DNA of 64,000 nucleotides from [Phialemoniopsis] sp. UDSM-2020. Lineage: Eukaryota > Ascomycota > Sordariomycetes > Thyridiales > Thyridiaceae. A program made the translations under genes and the position numbers. The stretch's first letter is position 1. Each line of letters begins with the position of its first letter. The notes below the pieces were generated by a model. It made no database searches. It saw only the letters and a program-made list of their open reading frames with translations, and was not told the DNA's origin. The stretch spans positions 2,542,001 to 2,606,000 of the forward strand of contig JAEILZ010000007.1 in NCBI GenBank assembly GCA_018873225.1. Direction: 5' to 3'. Shown here piece by piece: positions 37,274-46,974 of the stretch.

Positions 37274-39181
37274 TCACTCTATCCACAGCTTTTGACACTT
37301 GGTAGCATCCCAAGCTTCCCCATACATGACTCCGTGTATCTTGGCGTCGCCGACCAGCCTCCATCTGTCACCAGGGATCTGGCGGAGGATGAATGGTGCC
37401 CTAGAGCCTTCTACCAGGAAGACCCGATCGCCGGCCTCGGACTGGCGGGGTGCCAGACCGATGTATCCCGTCGAGGTCTTGACCAGACGCTTATTCTCTC
37501 CGCCAATGATCTTGGGCACCTCATCCACGACTTTGGCGTCCCCCGCATTGAACTTGTGCTTGTACGCGAGCTGCAGCAGCTTGGGCTGGCACCGGGCCCA
37601 GTCGACGGTGTCCATGGTCTCTTTCTCGTTCAAAAAGGCGAAGTTCTTGAGGACCATGGCGTCATATCGTTTAAAGATGGCTCGGAGCTCGTCCTCGGAG
37701 GGTGGGTTGGCGTCGATGGGTTGAATGGCCTTGCGGTATGCTTCCTCGATGGGCTCTTTGGTGTCTCGATAGCGGGTGCCTTCGACGTGTAAGCCGGCTA
37801 GTCGTCGCCACTGGAGGTAGACCCAGGCTACGTTCGGCCAAAAGTGGTCAAAGGCCATCATCTCGTTCTCAAAGGGGTCCAACGGAGGTCCTAGCTCCTG
37901 CAATTGATCGAGCTCGTACCCAGATACGGCCAGCATCTTGCTGTCGTCGCTGAACTCGAGCTTGGTGGTGGACGTGCCAGTGGCTTTGAAGTGGCAGTCG
38001 TTGGCTCCAGATGGGTCCCAGGCGAACATATCCCACGCGTCCGGATCGTTTGTGTCTGTGACAAGCCGCCAACTCCACGACGGTGCAGGGCCAAGCGCCT
38101 CCTGGACTCGGCAACCGATGCCCACCGCAAGCATGCCCACGTCGTTGGTCCGCTCGAGGTACTGGCGAGTGATGTTGCGGAAGACTTCTCCTGGCGATGT
38201 CTCGTAGTCGACGACGATGGGCACATCCGGCGCAGAGGGGTCTGGCAGCAGGAGGCCGAGCAGGCCGTAGATTTTATCACGGGGATCGGTCGCCTTGCTA
38301 CGGCACAAAGCCCATGCTTTGGCCGCCATTGTCTCCACCACGCCTCGCTGATACTTCTCCCGCTCCTCGATCAGGGTGACGAGCAGATTGGCGTACTGCC
38401 AGCTGTCGCGTGCGACATCGTACGCCTTCTGTATGCTGTCCCACGGGATCTCATGCTTGCCGCAGATTACGGTTGCGTTCCTGGACACGGCGACCTCCTG
38501 GATAATCCAGACCCGCGTGAACCACTCCCTGCCGACCAGTGCGTCAAGAGCGTCCCGAGCCTGGCTCTCCGAAATGGCGGACCACAGCCACCCGGCGCCC
38601 CAGAGCTTGTACTCGGACTCGCCCTTCTCGAGCCTACGGTGCTTCTTCCAGTCCTTCAGGTCGATCTGCTCGCCCGGGTGCGCCTCGCCGTAATCTGCCA
38701 GAAACCTGAGCATCTTGAACGCCAGCGGCGTGGTGTTCTGCTCCTCCTCGCCGAGCCAGATGAGCGTCCGCAGGCCGTCCTGGTAGACGGGCCGCATCAT
38801 CTGCACCTGCACGCTCTTCTCGGCCAGGTCGGCCTGGTTGATGCACAGCGCGTCGACCCACAGCAGGCGCGGCGCCTCGCCCTTCTTGCGCCGCAGGTTG
38901 AGCAGCGCGGCGTGCAGGTTCGGCCCGACGGACGAGATGGCGTCGTTGATGAAGATGGTGGTCTGGCTGTCCTGCGGGCCCCAGCAGTACGACAGGGGCT
39001 CGTAGGTGCCGGCCGCGGCGTCGCGGTCGACGATCTTGAGGCGGCATTTGATGGTGGTGGAGGGCGAGTCCGGGAGGACTTCTAGGAGGCGGATGTAGGT
39101 TGCTGGGTTGGGCAGGGGCTCATACTGGAACCGGGGGAGGCCCCATATGTTCCACGACAGGAGGTTGTCGGCTCGAGGCAT
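37274..39181 (-). CDS. HET-domain protein (heterokaryon incompatibility)
   Basis: Single exon, 635 residues from ATG at 39181. The frame is open further upstream to 39415, but that stretch looks like untranslated leader (low-complexity, cysteine and Ile/Val mix, no conserved content). The HET domain runs from about residue 55 to 200 with its hallmark blocks: TYEPLSYCWGPQ, LLWVDALCINQAD with EKSVQVQMM, VYQDGLRTLIWLG, and later ALVGREWFTRVWIIQEVAV. HET domains mediate cell death after fusion of incompatible hyphae and appear in fungal NLR-linked immunity. No NACHT, ankyrin or TPR region follows; the C-terminal half contains a conserved-looking end (LVEGSRAPFILRQIPGDRWRLVG) typical of HET-only proteins. 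Transcribed away from the adjacent zinc-finger gene at 39872. Confidence 0.92.
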   Translation of the reverse strand: MPRADNLLSWNIWGLPRFQYEPLPNPATYIRLLEVLPDSPSTTIKCRLKIVDRDAAAGTYEPLSYCWGPQDSQTTIFINDAISSVGPNLHAALLNLRRKKGEAPRLLWVDALCINQADLAEKSVQVQMMRPVYQDGLRTLIWLGEEEQNTTPLAFKMLRFLADYGEAHPGEQIDLKDWKKHRRLEKGESEYKLWGAGWLWSAISESQARDALDALVGREWFTRVWIIQEVAVSRNATVICGKHEIPWDSIQKAYDVARDSWQYANLLVTLIEEREKYQRGVVETMAAKAWALCRSKATDPRDKIYGLLGLLLPDPSAPDVPIVVDYETSPGEVFRNITRQYLERTNDVGMLAVGIGCRVQEALGPAPSWSWRLVTDTNDPDAWDMFAWDPSGANDCHFKATGTSTTKLEFSDDSKMLAVSGYELDQLQELGPPLDPFENEMMAFDHFWPNVAWVYLQWRRLAGLHVEGTRYRDTKEPIEEAYRKAIQPIDANPPSEDELRAIFKRYDAMVLKNFAFLNEKETMDTVDWARCQPKLLQLAYKHKFNAGDAKVVDEVPKIIGGENKRLVKTSTGYIGLAPRQSEAGDRVFLVEGSRAPFILRQIPGDRWRLVGDAKIHGVMYGEAWDATKCQKLWIE

Positions 39182-39871
39182 GACTATGTGTTGAGACTTG
39201 ATTGTTGAGAGGTGAAACACAGTCAGCGTAAGGTAAGCTGGGCAGCTAAAGTGGGGTGAGGCTGTGATGTTGTCAGATCTTCGCTTGTTTTGCCATAAAC
39301 AACTTAGCACTATGTATGGGGTTGCAATGACGATATAAGATGGGTTGTTAACTTGAACACCTTGCTCAATATAGACTACCAAGACATGAATTTCTTTGCA
39401 AATGGTTCTTTTCACTTAGGTCACAAGATAAGCAGAGCTGGGGAATTGCTCAGGCTCTTTTAGGAGTTGTTATAGAACCTAAAAGCTGCAGGTTTTATAG
39501 TAGGCCAATCAAGAACATCATTTTCAATGGAAAACAAAGGTGTCGTCACCGAATTTTCACTTCAGGCTTGCTTGAGATCTTGACACATCATTCTCGCTCC
39601 GTTTACGCGAAATCCCAAAAGTCGCGGCAGTCATCATCTCAACAAACTAATCACGACACAGTGACACACCAAACAGCGTCGACTAGATGACTAGACGCGA
39701 CAGTTCGTCTCATCTGAATTGAAATTGTCGCCCTGCTATCCCACTCCCTATCAGGTTCATCTGCTCTTTCTGCTTCATCTCTCCAACTTCCCCTCATACT
39801 TGTCACTTCCCTTGGCCACCTCGTTGAAGCGTTCATGATCGTCTGACTCCGGTACACCTGACCAGACCAAG
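39182..39871. other. Shared promoter region, HET gene and first MYND gene
   Basis: 690 bases between divergent start codons. The part before 39872 (about 39720-39860) is CT-rich on the + strand, like the leaders of the other cluster genes. No ORF of its own. Confidence 0.5.
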
Positions 39872-41639
39872 ATGGAGGACCCAATCCTGACCTTCTTTAA
39901 GGATCTCCCGGACCCTGAGGTTGATCCATACAGCACTGTGTACCACAATGGAGAAGTGGCCACTCGCTACCGATCTGCCTTCAAAACCGTCATCGCCAGT
40001 CTCAAGGAGCATGCGCCTACTGATCCTGAGGATCAGATTCTTCAGAAGTATCTCGAAGACGTTCACACCCAAAAGATCAGCTGGATTGACGACATAGCCT
40101 GTTCGCTGGCTCGATTTGCACTGCGCAAGGATACCATTGACGGCCCTCTAATCAAGCGGCGGCAGCTTGCCTATTACCTCTGGGTTGCTAGAGGTCGCAA
40201 TAATGAGGACCTTTTCCTGACCAAGATCTCTGGAACCAGCCCAGCGATCATCTCCACCCCGAATGCTGCAGTTCACGAGTACCTTCCAGAGTACGATCTT
40301 CGAAGCCAGAAATGTGTTGTCTGCGGCAAAGACGCCTCTCTGACTTGCAATGATTGCATCCTCATCACCAATGGTCGCACAGTCTTCGCGACAACCTACT
40401 GCAGTGCAAACTGCAAAGAGTTACACCACAACTTCCACCACCGAGTCTGTCGGGATACACGAAGAATCGGTCGCGCAGCACCGCTCTTTGTGATGGCCTT
40501 CTACATGCTGGCCAGAGCTTCAATCTCTAAGACCTTTCTGGATGTCTCTGAGAAGCAGTCGATGGCTTTTGTGAGAATCATCAACACGACTAACGCGGAT
40601 GCTTACCAGGGCAAGGCTCTGTTGTATCCGTATCGTCCTGTGAAGGCGGACTCAGCACGACTTGTAGAGCAGGTCATGTTGTATAACTCGTCTCAAGCTG
40701 TTCATTCCCATGGTTGGCCGCTTCTCGAGCTCTTTCTGCGACGTAAGTACAACTGAGAAACCAAGTTATTCCCCTTTCTACTAGTCAAAGTCTAATAAGT
40801 ATCTCTCTTCAGCTATGTGCGAGTCCATCGACGCCATCGAGTACTATCCGAAGAATATGTCCCGGACTACCAACATGGGTGTTAGCCCACAACTTCCTCC
40901 ATTCCAGCACTTCAACGCATTCGCGGTCCATGAAGTGCTGCGTCTCAATCTGCACTCCGGTTTGCAATTGGCCTTTGACCCGGCATGTGTCCAATTCGGA
41001 TGGCAAGACTTCTTGACACCCTGGGAGACTTTCTCCAAGCATCGCATCCACAGAATCCTCCGGTCACCAACCGTCCAGGCCATTCAAGACGCGCAGTATG
41101 TGGACCGCGTGGGTGATGAATGTGCGGACCTTACAGACCCCAATGCCTGCATCCACTACCAGCAGGCCATCATTGGCGTCTTTGTGGCTCGGCAGATCCG
41201 GGCGAAGCTCAAAGGCTTCAAGTCCATCGCCACCATGCTCGACCTTCCGGTTGAGCTTTTCGGCAGAATCCACGAGATTGTCTGCACCACAACTGCTTCC
41301 GCTCTCCAGCACCAGGACAGTCTCTTTGAGGAGTTCCTGGGCAAGTCCTACTTTGACGCGGACTTTAACCTTCGTGCCACAACCAGCCTTGAAGAATACC
41401 AGGCGCTCAAGAATGTCTGGTTCAGCAAGGAGGAGTACCAGAAGTATGAGAAGGATCCTCTCATGCTTCGGATCATCTGGGGACAGCGATTCAAGAAGCA
41501 CTTCCCTGCCCAGGAGAAGGCAGAGGAGAAGGCAGAGGAGAAGGCAGAGGAGAAGGCAGAGGAGAAGGCAGAGGAGAAGGCAGAGGAGAAGGCAGAGGAG
41601 AAGGCAGAGGAGAAGGCAGAGGAGAAGGCAGAGGAGTGA
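39872..41639 (+). CDS. MYND-variant zinc finger protein, paralog 1
   Basis: Two exons, 39872-40742 and 40813-41639 (565 residues); donor GTAAGT, acceptor TCAG, join LFLR-PMCESI. Order of parts: start [20 protein letters not shown], shared by several paralogs; [12 protein letters not shown] (about 99-109); the zinc finger at 148-193 with spacing C-x2-C-x7-C-x2-C-x14-C-x3-C-x7-H-x3-C; YYPKNM just after the intron; [17 protein letters not shown]; and a helical C-terminal part ending in ten perfect KAEE units. MYND fingers normally bind proline-rich peptides of partner proteins; no SET, DNA-binding or catalytic domain is present, so a scaffold or adaptor role is an inference. This is one of six paralogs in the window. 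The cysteine spacing has one residue fewer between Cys2 and Cys3 than in the others. Confidence 0.88.
41517..41636 (+). repeat. 12-base minisatellite coding KAEE x10
   Basis: Ten tandem, near-identical 12-base units (AAGGCAGAGGAG) run up to the stop codon of MYND paralog 1, giving a highly charged Lys/Glu tail. Twelve-base units keep the frame whatever the copy number, so length variation between strains is expected to change tail length only. On the opposite strand it reads as a Leu/Cys hydrophobic repeat, which I regard as a shadow. Confidence 0.95.
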
Positions 41640-42536
41640 GTGGGCTTCGTCGAGATGAGGCTGAGGCCTCTGAAGGTATCGACTTGAAAGTACAGACGGA
41701 TGGCTGAAGCTTGCAGGGTAACAGACCCATAATTGTTCAAGCAAGCATCTCATGAAAGGCTGTGCATAAGTCACACTGAGACAGGAGGCTGTCATTGTTT
41801 GAGGTCATTGTTCTGAGGGCAGAACCTAATAATTCGAGGTATTGACAGTGTGAGGCAAGCAACCACAAGCTTTAGTCTCCTGGGTTTGCATAACTGAGTA
41901 GTGATTGTGTGCATGATCATGGTGGCAAACATGGATGGTGTGCTCCTAAGTCATAGGATAAATTGGCCTTCATCCCGCTTCTAAATCAAGATCATTCTAA
42001 CAGTTGTGATATACAATCCTCCTTTCCGGACAACCAGTATAGAAGACAGCAACGTGACATCACAAGAGAGACTGTCTACATCAGAATGAGTATATAAGAC
42101 CTCCATAAACAAAAGATATTCTTTGAACTTCTGTCGATTTTGTTCCAAGGCCTCTTCCACTTCATATCACTGACCTTAACATCAGACGAAATAGAAGGCT
42201 CTGAAACGCGTGAGTCACCAGGTCAGCTATCCTATCGCGTCTGCTTTGACAACAAAGCTTGCGCGTAAATGGTGGCGAATTTGTTTACTTATCGATAGAG
42301 AGGCCGTCGATTCATCCATGATCCAGCTTGACTTCGCTTCCCCATTCTACTTCCTTCCAGCCTCATCCTCCCCCCCTTGAGCCAGACTCCCATCTTCCAC
42401 CCTGGTCTGCCCCTATCCTCACCCGCCCTCCCTCCTCCATCTTCCACCTTTCTACCCTCCCTTTGAACATTGTTCAAGTTATATACCTCACAATTTGTAC
42501 AAATTCACACGAAAATTCCAGCACTTGGGCGACACG
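41640..42536. other. Intergenic between paralogs 1 and 2
   Basis: About 900 bases. The left part is ordinary AT-balanced sequence. No ORF. The right end holds the CT-rich leader of paralog 2 described separately. Confidence 0.5.
42345..42475 (+). promoter_or_regulatory. CT-rich leader/core promoter of MYND paralog 2
   Basis: About 130 bases of almost uninterrupted pyrimidine-rich + strand sequence ending roughly 60 bases before the ATG at 42537. Such CT tracts just upstream of the start are typical of expressed genes in filamentous ascomycetes and support the chosen start. Confidence 0.5.
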
Positions 42537-44278
42537 ATGGAGAGATTGCTCACGGGCAACGTCAGGCTCCCCGCCGCGGGGGAGGATCCAACCGCCGCTT
42601 TCTTCAAGAAGCTCCCGCCTGTAAGCTGGGATCCATATAATACGAGCGACAAAGATGCCATGCTGGACATTGTTGCTGCATTCGAACACCTACAGCTGTC
42701 AACCAAGGCAGGAAACGTAGCGTTCACTCGGTGGGGACGTGTCCTGCAGCAATTTGTGCAGGAACTCTACGAAGAGAAGCAAAACACCATTACTCGCTTG
42801 TGTGCCCAGATTGCACGAGTGGCATTGCAATTCGGGATTGAGTGGGCCAGCACTGATCAAAAAGACCACCTAGCATACTATCTGTGGATAGGAAGAGGCC
42901 GCAAGGATGAGCAGTCACCTTTCCGCAGCAACCTGACCCAAGCTGCAACCGACACCGAGGCGAAACCAGCCTCACATGCGATCCTCCCTCAGCCACCAAC
43001 ACTGTCAGCATGTGCACATTGTAATGCGGAGGGCGCCTCCCTCAAATGCGGTGGTTGCATTGTGCGTATCAGTGGGCACGTTGTCGTCGGAACCAGCTAT
43101 TGCAGCAAAGACTGCCAGATCCGTCACCGAAAGGCTCATCGTCCCACCTGCCATGAACTCAAGAGACTGGGCCGAGCAGCGTTCATATGCCAGGAGATCT
43201 TTACCCACTTCCTGGAGCTCACCTCCTCTGTGCTGGCCCGGAGTGTCTCAGAGTCAAATGGATTCACTGTTCTCTGCCGCGAGTTCGAGCAGCTGGGAAC
43301 AACCTTGATGGGCGAGCATGCTATCACTCCGTTCCAACCGAAGAGATCAGAGAGCGCTCAACTCACATCCGAGGCTTTGATGCTTAACTCCTGCAAGTTC
43401 CTGTTCCAGATTGGAAGACCATTTGTTGACCTCCTGCTCCGTCGTAAGTTGAGTTGGATTTTTTGCAAGTTGTGTTGGGACTACCTTGACTGATCACAAC
43501 TATATTAGCAACTTGCAAGTCTATCCAGAAGATAAGCTTCCTGCCCAAGAACATGCACAGACCTGTTAACTCGGGCTACGACATGAGGCATCTTGGCGGT
43601 CCCAACCGACGTACGGCTCTATACCCCTTGACAGAGTTCAACTCATTCAGCTCCCATGAGGTCCTACGATTGACTACCCGATCCGGTCAACGACTGGTCT
43701 TTGACCCGACGGGCCTCCAGTACGGTTGGAGAAACTTTCTCACAGATTGGGAAACATTCAGAACACACCGAGTCCACAACATCGAGTCCGTTGAGCAAAT
43801 CGAGCCAGTTTCTGAACGATACCAGCTTGGCCAATACACGGCATCCCGTCAAAACACGCCACAGGAGCAGGGCTCCCTGGACGCACAAGAGTTCATCATG
43901 GTCAATATGACTCTAGCCATGAAGAAGACCTTGGCTCAGCCGACACTGGAGGGATCCATGTCGGCCATGCTGGATCTCAAAGAGGCCGAGTTTGCCAATG
44001 CACAGGTCCTGCTGAGGCAGACAGCGTACGAGTCGCTGGACCGTGCTATTGAGAGCTGCAGGCTCTCAAGCAAGTTCAAGTTCTATTCGGACCCACACAT
44101 GACTATTCGGCTCACCAACAGCGCCGAAGAGTACAATTTGCTCAAGAAGGTGTGGCTTAGCCGCGAGGAATTTGATTCGGTCGTGGTGCTCGATGGAAGT
44201 CTGCAGACTGAAATGCTCAAAGTCTATAACGAGCGGTACGAGAAGCACTTCAAGCCCCGTTCTTTCGGCTTGAGGTAA
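42537..44278 (+). CDS. MYND-variant zinc finger protein, paralog 2
   Basis: Two exons, 42537-43443 and 43509-44278 (558 residues); donor GTAAGT, acceptor TTAG, join LLLR-PTCKSI. ATG at 42537 is the first in frame after the CT-rich leader. Parts: FFKKLPPVSWDPY near 22-34; HLAYYLWIGRGRK (about 111-123); zinc finger at 159-205 with C-x2-C-x8-C-x2-C-x14-C-x3-C-x7-H-x3-C; LPKNMHRP; a well-kept HEVLRLTTRSG...FDPTGLQYGWRNFL block; then WLSREEF and a C-terminal YEKHFKPRSFGLR. It lacks the charged repeat tail of paralog 1. The intron sits at the same codon and phase as in paralogs 1, 3, 4 and 7. Nucleus or cytosol; no signal peptide or membrane span. Confidence 0.88.
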
Positions 44279-44791
44279 CGGAGTGGGGGATGTCACTGTC
44301 GAGGGATGTCACGAGCTATGGAAGAAGCCGTGGAGAAGAGATCACAGATGTCATTGTGTCTTGTATGGGATATGTTTGGGAGGAAAAACGTGGTAACGAA
44401 GGGAAAGGGTCGAGTGTCCTTGAGTTTGCGGTGTTTACAAGGCAGCGGCAAAGTCTGACTGGAGGTGTGCAGTCTCATTGACGAGATTAGATTAATTAAC
44501 AGACTACCGCCGTTCGGAGATAGCTTCCACGACAATAATGTCTCAATTGCGTTGACTATGACACAGCTCCACTGAGAGACAATGCCGACCCTTCATTGAT
44601 GATCCTGCATGCCATGTATTCAACGAATATGAATGGAAGCGATGACCCCATGGCTACATGTACATTCCTAGTACTAAGCTCTATATCACTGATAAAGAAC
44701 CTCAACTCTCAAGGTTGTATCGCGTGCTGCGTTGCAGTCCTTGTTGTTGGTACACAGTCTCCTTATCATTCTGCTCCGCCGCTCGCCGGCT
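44279..44791. other. Convergent 3' region of paralogs 2 and 3
   Basis: About 510 bases between stops of the two facing genes. No gene seen. Confidence 0.5.
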
Positions 44792-46506
44792 TCAATCATG
44801 TGTTTCCGCCTCCGGAACTTGTTCTTCCTTTTCGGCCTCCGGAACTTGCTCGTCCTTTTCGGCTTCGGCCCACCGCTTCAGCCAAAGCTCTTGGAGCTTG
44901 TCAGGCTGATCCTTGTACTGTTCGTACTCTTGTTGGGTCAACCAGATATTCTTCATGGTATTGTAGGTCTCCTCGCTGTCCGCGGTGGTCTTCATGCGGA
45001 AATCTTTATCGTAGTACAGCCTGCGCTGTGGCAGCGCCAGTACAGCGGCAAGTGCTTCCTGGATCGACTTTTCTGCACATCTCATGATCTCTGCACGCGC
45101 CTCGGCGAATTCGGCGTTTTCAAGCTCCAAGACGCGCATGTCCAGGCTTTTCAAGATCGGGGAAAGCGGCCACATGTCCCGGACCGCGCCTTCGGTGACC
45201 ATGGCTAGGTCATAAAGGTGAACCCCATCGGGACGCAAAAGGTCCGTGTCATCAATGGCCCCTTCCCAATCGTCGGATCCCATTGGCTCGACTTGCTTCA
45301 CAAGATGGATGCGGTGTTGCGCGAATGTGTCCCAAGGGGAAAGGTAGTCTTTCCAGCCGTACTGCGCAGCAGTTGGGTCAAGAGCAACTTGCAACCCCGA
45401 AGGCATTGTGATACGGATCACCTCATGCAAGCAGTCACTGTTGAGGTCGTCCAGCGGCGGTGATTTTACTTCTCCTGTGTCGGATGCCGTTCCGTAGTTG
45501 ATAGTCCGGTGGATGTTCTTTGCAAGAATGACAAACAGTTCCGCAGACTGAATTGATGCTTTGAAGATCCATTCACCGTTAGCATGTTGTTTACTGGCTT
45601 GATGAATCAGACAGTATCGGGGTACTTACATCGGAAGAAGCGCTCGAAGAGGATCCGAGTTTCCTCCTTGGCTAGACTGCATTTGCAATTCATCAAGGTT
45701 TGAGCGGCCAGGTCCGGTGTGGCTGCTTTCTCGAAGTCGGCCGTCACAAGGCGATGCTTTCCTGTGAATGCCAGAGAGTGGATCTGCCCATAAATAGACA
45801 CGTTGACCCCATCCTTTTTGTAGATCTTGTGCCATGGCACCCCTTGAGCAAGTTTGAGTAGTTGCACAAGGATCTCTAGGTATAAAGAGCTTGCTCTTCC
45901 AACCTTGCGCCAGTCATAGCAGGTTGCGATGTGGGTCGGCCAATGATGGATGGAGCAGCTTAAGTCACAATAGACTGTGCTTGCAACAGTGTGCTGTTCG
46001 ATTCGTATGACGCAGCCGCTGCATCTGAGCGACGCTTGCTCCTTGGAGCAGTAAGAGCACTTCTTGGAGTTCGGATCTCGAGGAAGAAATCGATGAGAGA
46101 TGGTGGTTTTGGGTAGAGGCTGAATGAGCGAACCGTCCTGGGAGAATGGGTATTCCTCCGTCTTGCGGCCCCTTGCTGTCCAGCGATAGTACGCGAACTG
46201 GCGTTGTTTTTCCACTGACTTTTCTTCGAGAGGGTCCCGAAAGAGCGCTAAGGATTGAAGAATTGAACAAAGGTTGGTGATCCTTGCTTTACGCTGACGT
46301 ACCTTGTCGTACAGAATGTTGACCGCCTCCAAGAGTGTCTCTGCGTCTGTGTCTGACGACTCGGTCGTCTTTGCCTGGATACGGAGGCTGGCGATTGCAT
46401 CGGCATATGCCATTGTGGTAGAGTCATCACCAATACAGGTCCCGGTCCAGGGGTCAGTTTCAGGATGTGGTAGAGATGCAAAGAACATTTGAACTGGGTC
46501 TTCCAT
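44792..46506 (-). CDS. MYND-variant zinc finger protein, paralog 3
   Basis: Two exons, 46506-45630 and 45558-44792 (547 residues); donor GTAAGT, branch GCTAAC, acceptor AAAG, join FFR-SSIQSAEL. The ATG at 46506 gives MEDPVQMFFASLPHPETDPW, matching the start of paralog 1, so these two look closely related. QFAYYRWTARGRK is at about 103-115. The zinc finger is at 150-196 with the same spacing (x8 and x14 loops) and all eight ligands. LAKNIHR, then HEVIRITMPSG, LDPTAAQYGWKDYLSPW (Leu replaces the Phe of the motif) and WLTQQEYEQY follow. The tail is acidic and contains a nine-residue unit repeated twice (EQVPEAEK-like). Inverted relative to paralogs 1 and 2. Confidence 0.87.
44808..44861 (-). repeat. 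27-base direct repeat x2 in paralog 3 tail
   Basis: Two adjacent 27-base units (44808-44834 and 44835-44861) differing at two positions encode a duplicated nine-residue acidic segment just before the stop of paralog 3. It is a second, independent case of tail growth by in-frame tandem duplication in this family. Confidence 0.85.
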
Positions 46507-46974
46507 GGCTATATTTCTTGACGGGTTGATGGGGAAGACGGACGACAAGAGTCTAGAATAAGGGTCCGATGAATGCTTTGATGTGTGTGAACAGGGAGGA
46601 AATGCTCATCAACACATCGACTTTGATGTTGGCATGGAAGCTGCTAATGAACGGATGGTGAACAGAGGAAGGAGCGCCCATCCTAGCTGAAGCGCCGTCG
46701 CCTGGGCTGTACATGAAAAGTCGGAGTCGGAGAAGGAGCATGAGAGCCTAGTCTTGATTATCAACGAGATGCTTCAAGATTCAGCATTCGACCCTCGAGG
46801 ATGAGTAGTTCGTAAAGAAATAGCGATCTCGAGTAAAATTTGACTGTGATCACCAACTCGGGGCATGTAACACGGTTGGATATGGCTCCATGCAACTTGA
46901 TCAGTGATGAATGGACAGACAGATATTGCCGTCCAGTCGCTCATTCTCTGATTAATCTATGCACATCGTACGAA
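46507..46974. other. Intergenic between paralog 3 and the Zn2Cys6 gene
   Basis: About 470 bases upstream of paralog 3 (-) and downstream of the regulator gene (-). Presumed promoter; nothing specific seen. Confidence 0.45.

Noticed and set aside
37904..39085. 393-codon open frame antisense to the HET gene
   Set aside because: Shadow of a well-supported HET protein; composition rich in Leu, Arg, Val and Asp with no recognisable domain.
41064..41795. Minus-strand frame with a hydrophobic Leu/Cys repeat that mimics membrane spans
   Set aside because: It is the complement of the KAEE minisatellite and of the MYND paralog 1 coding sequence.
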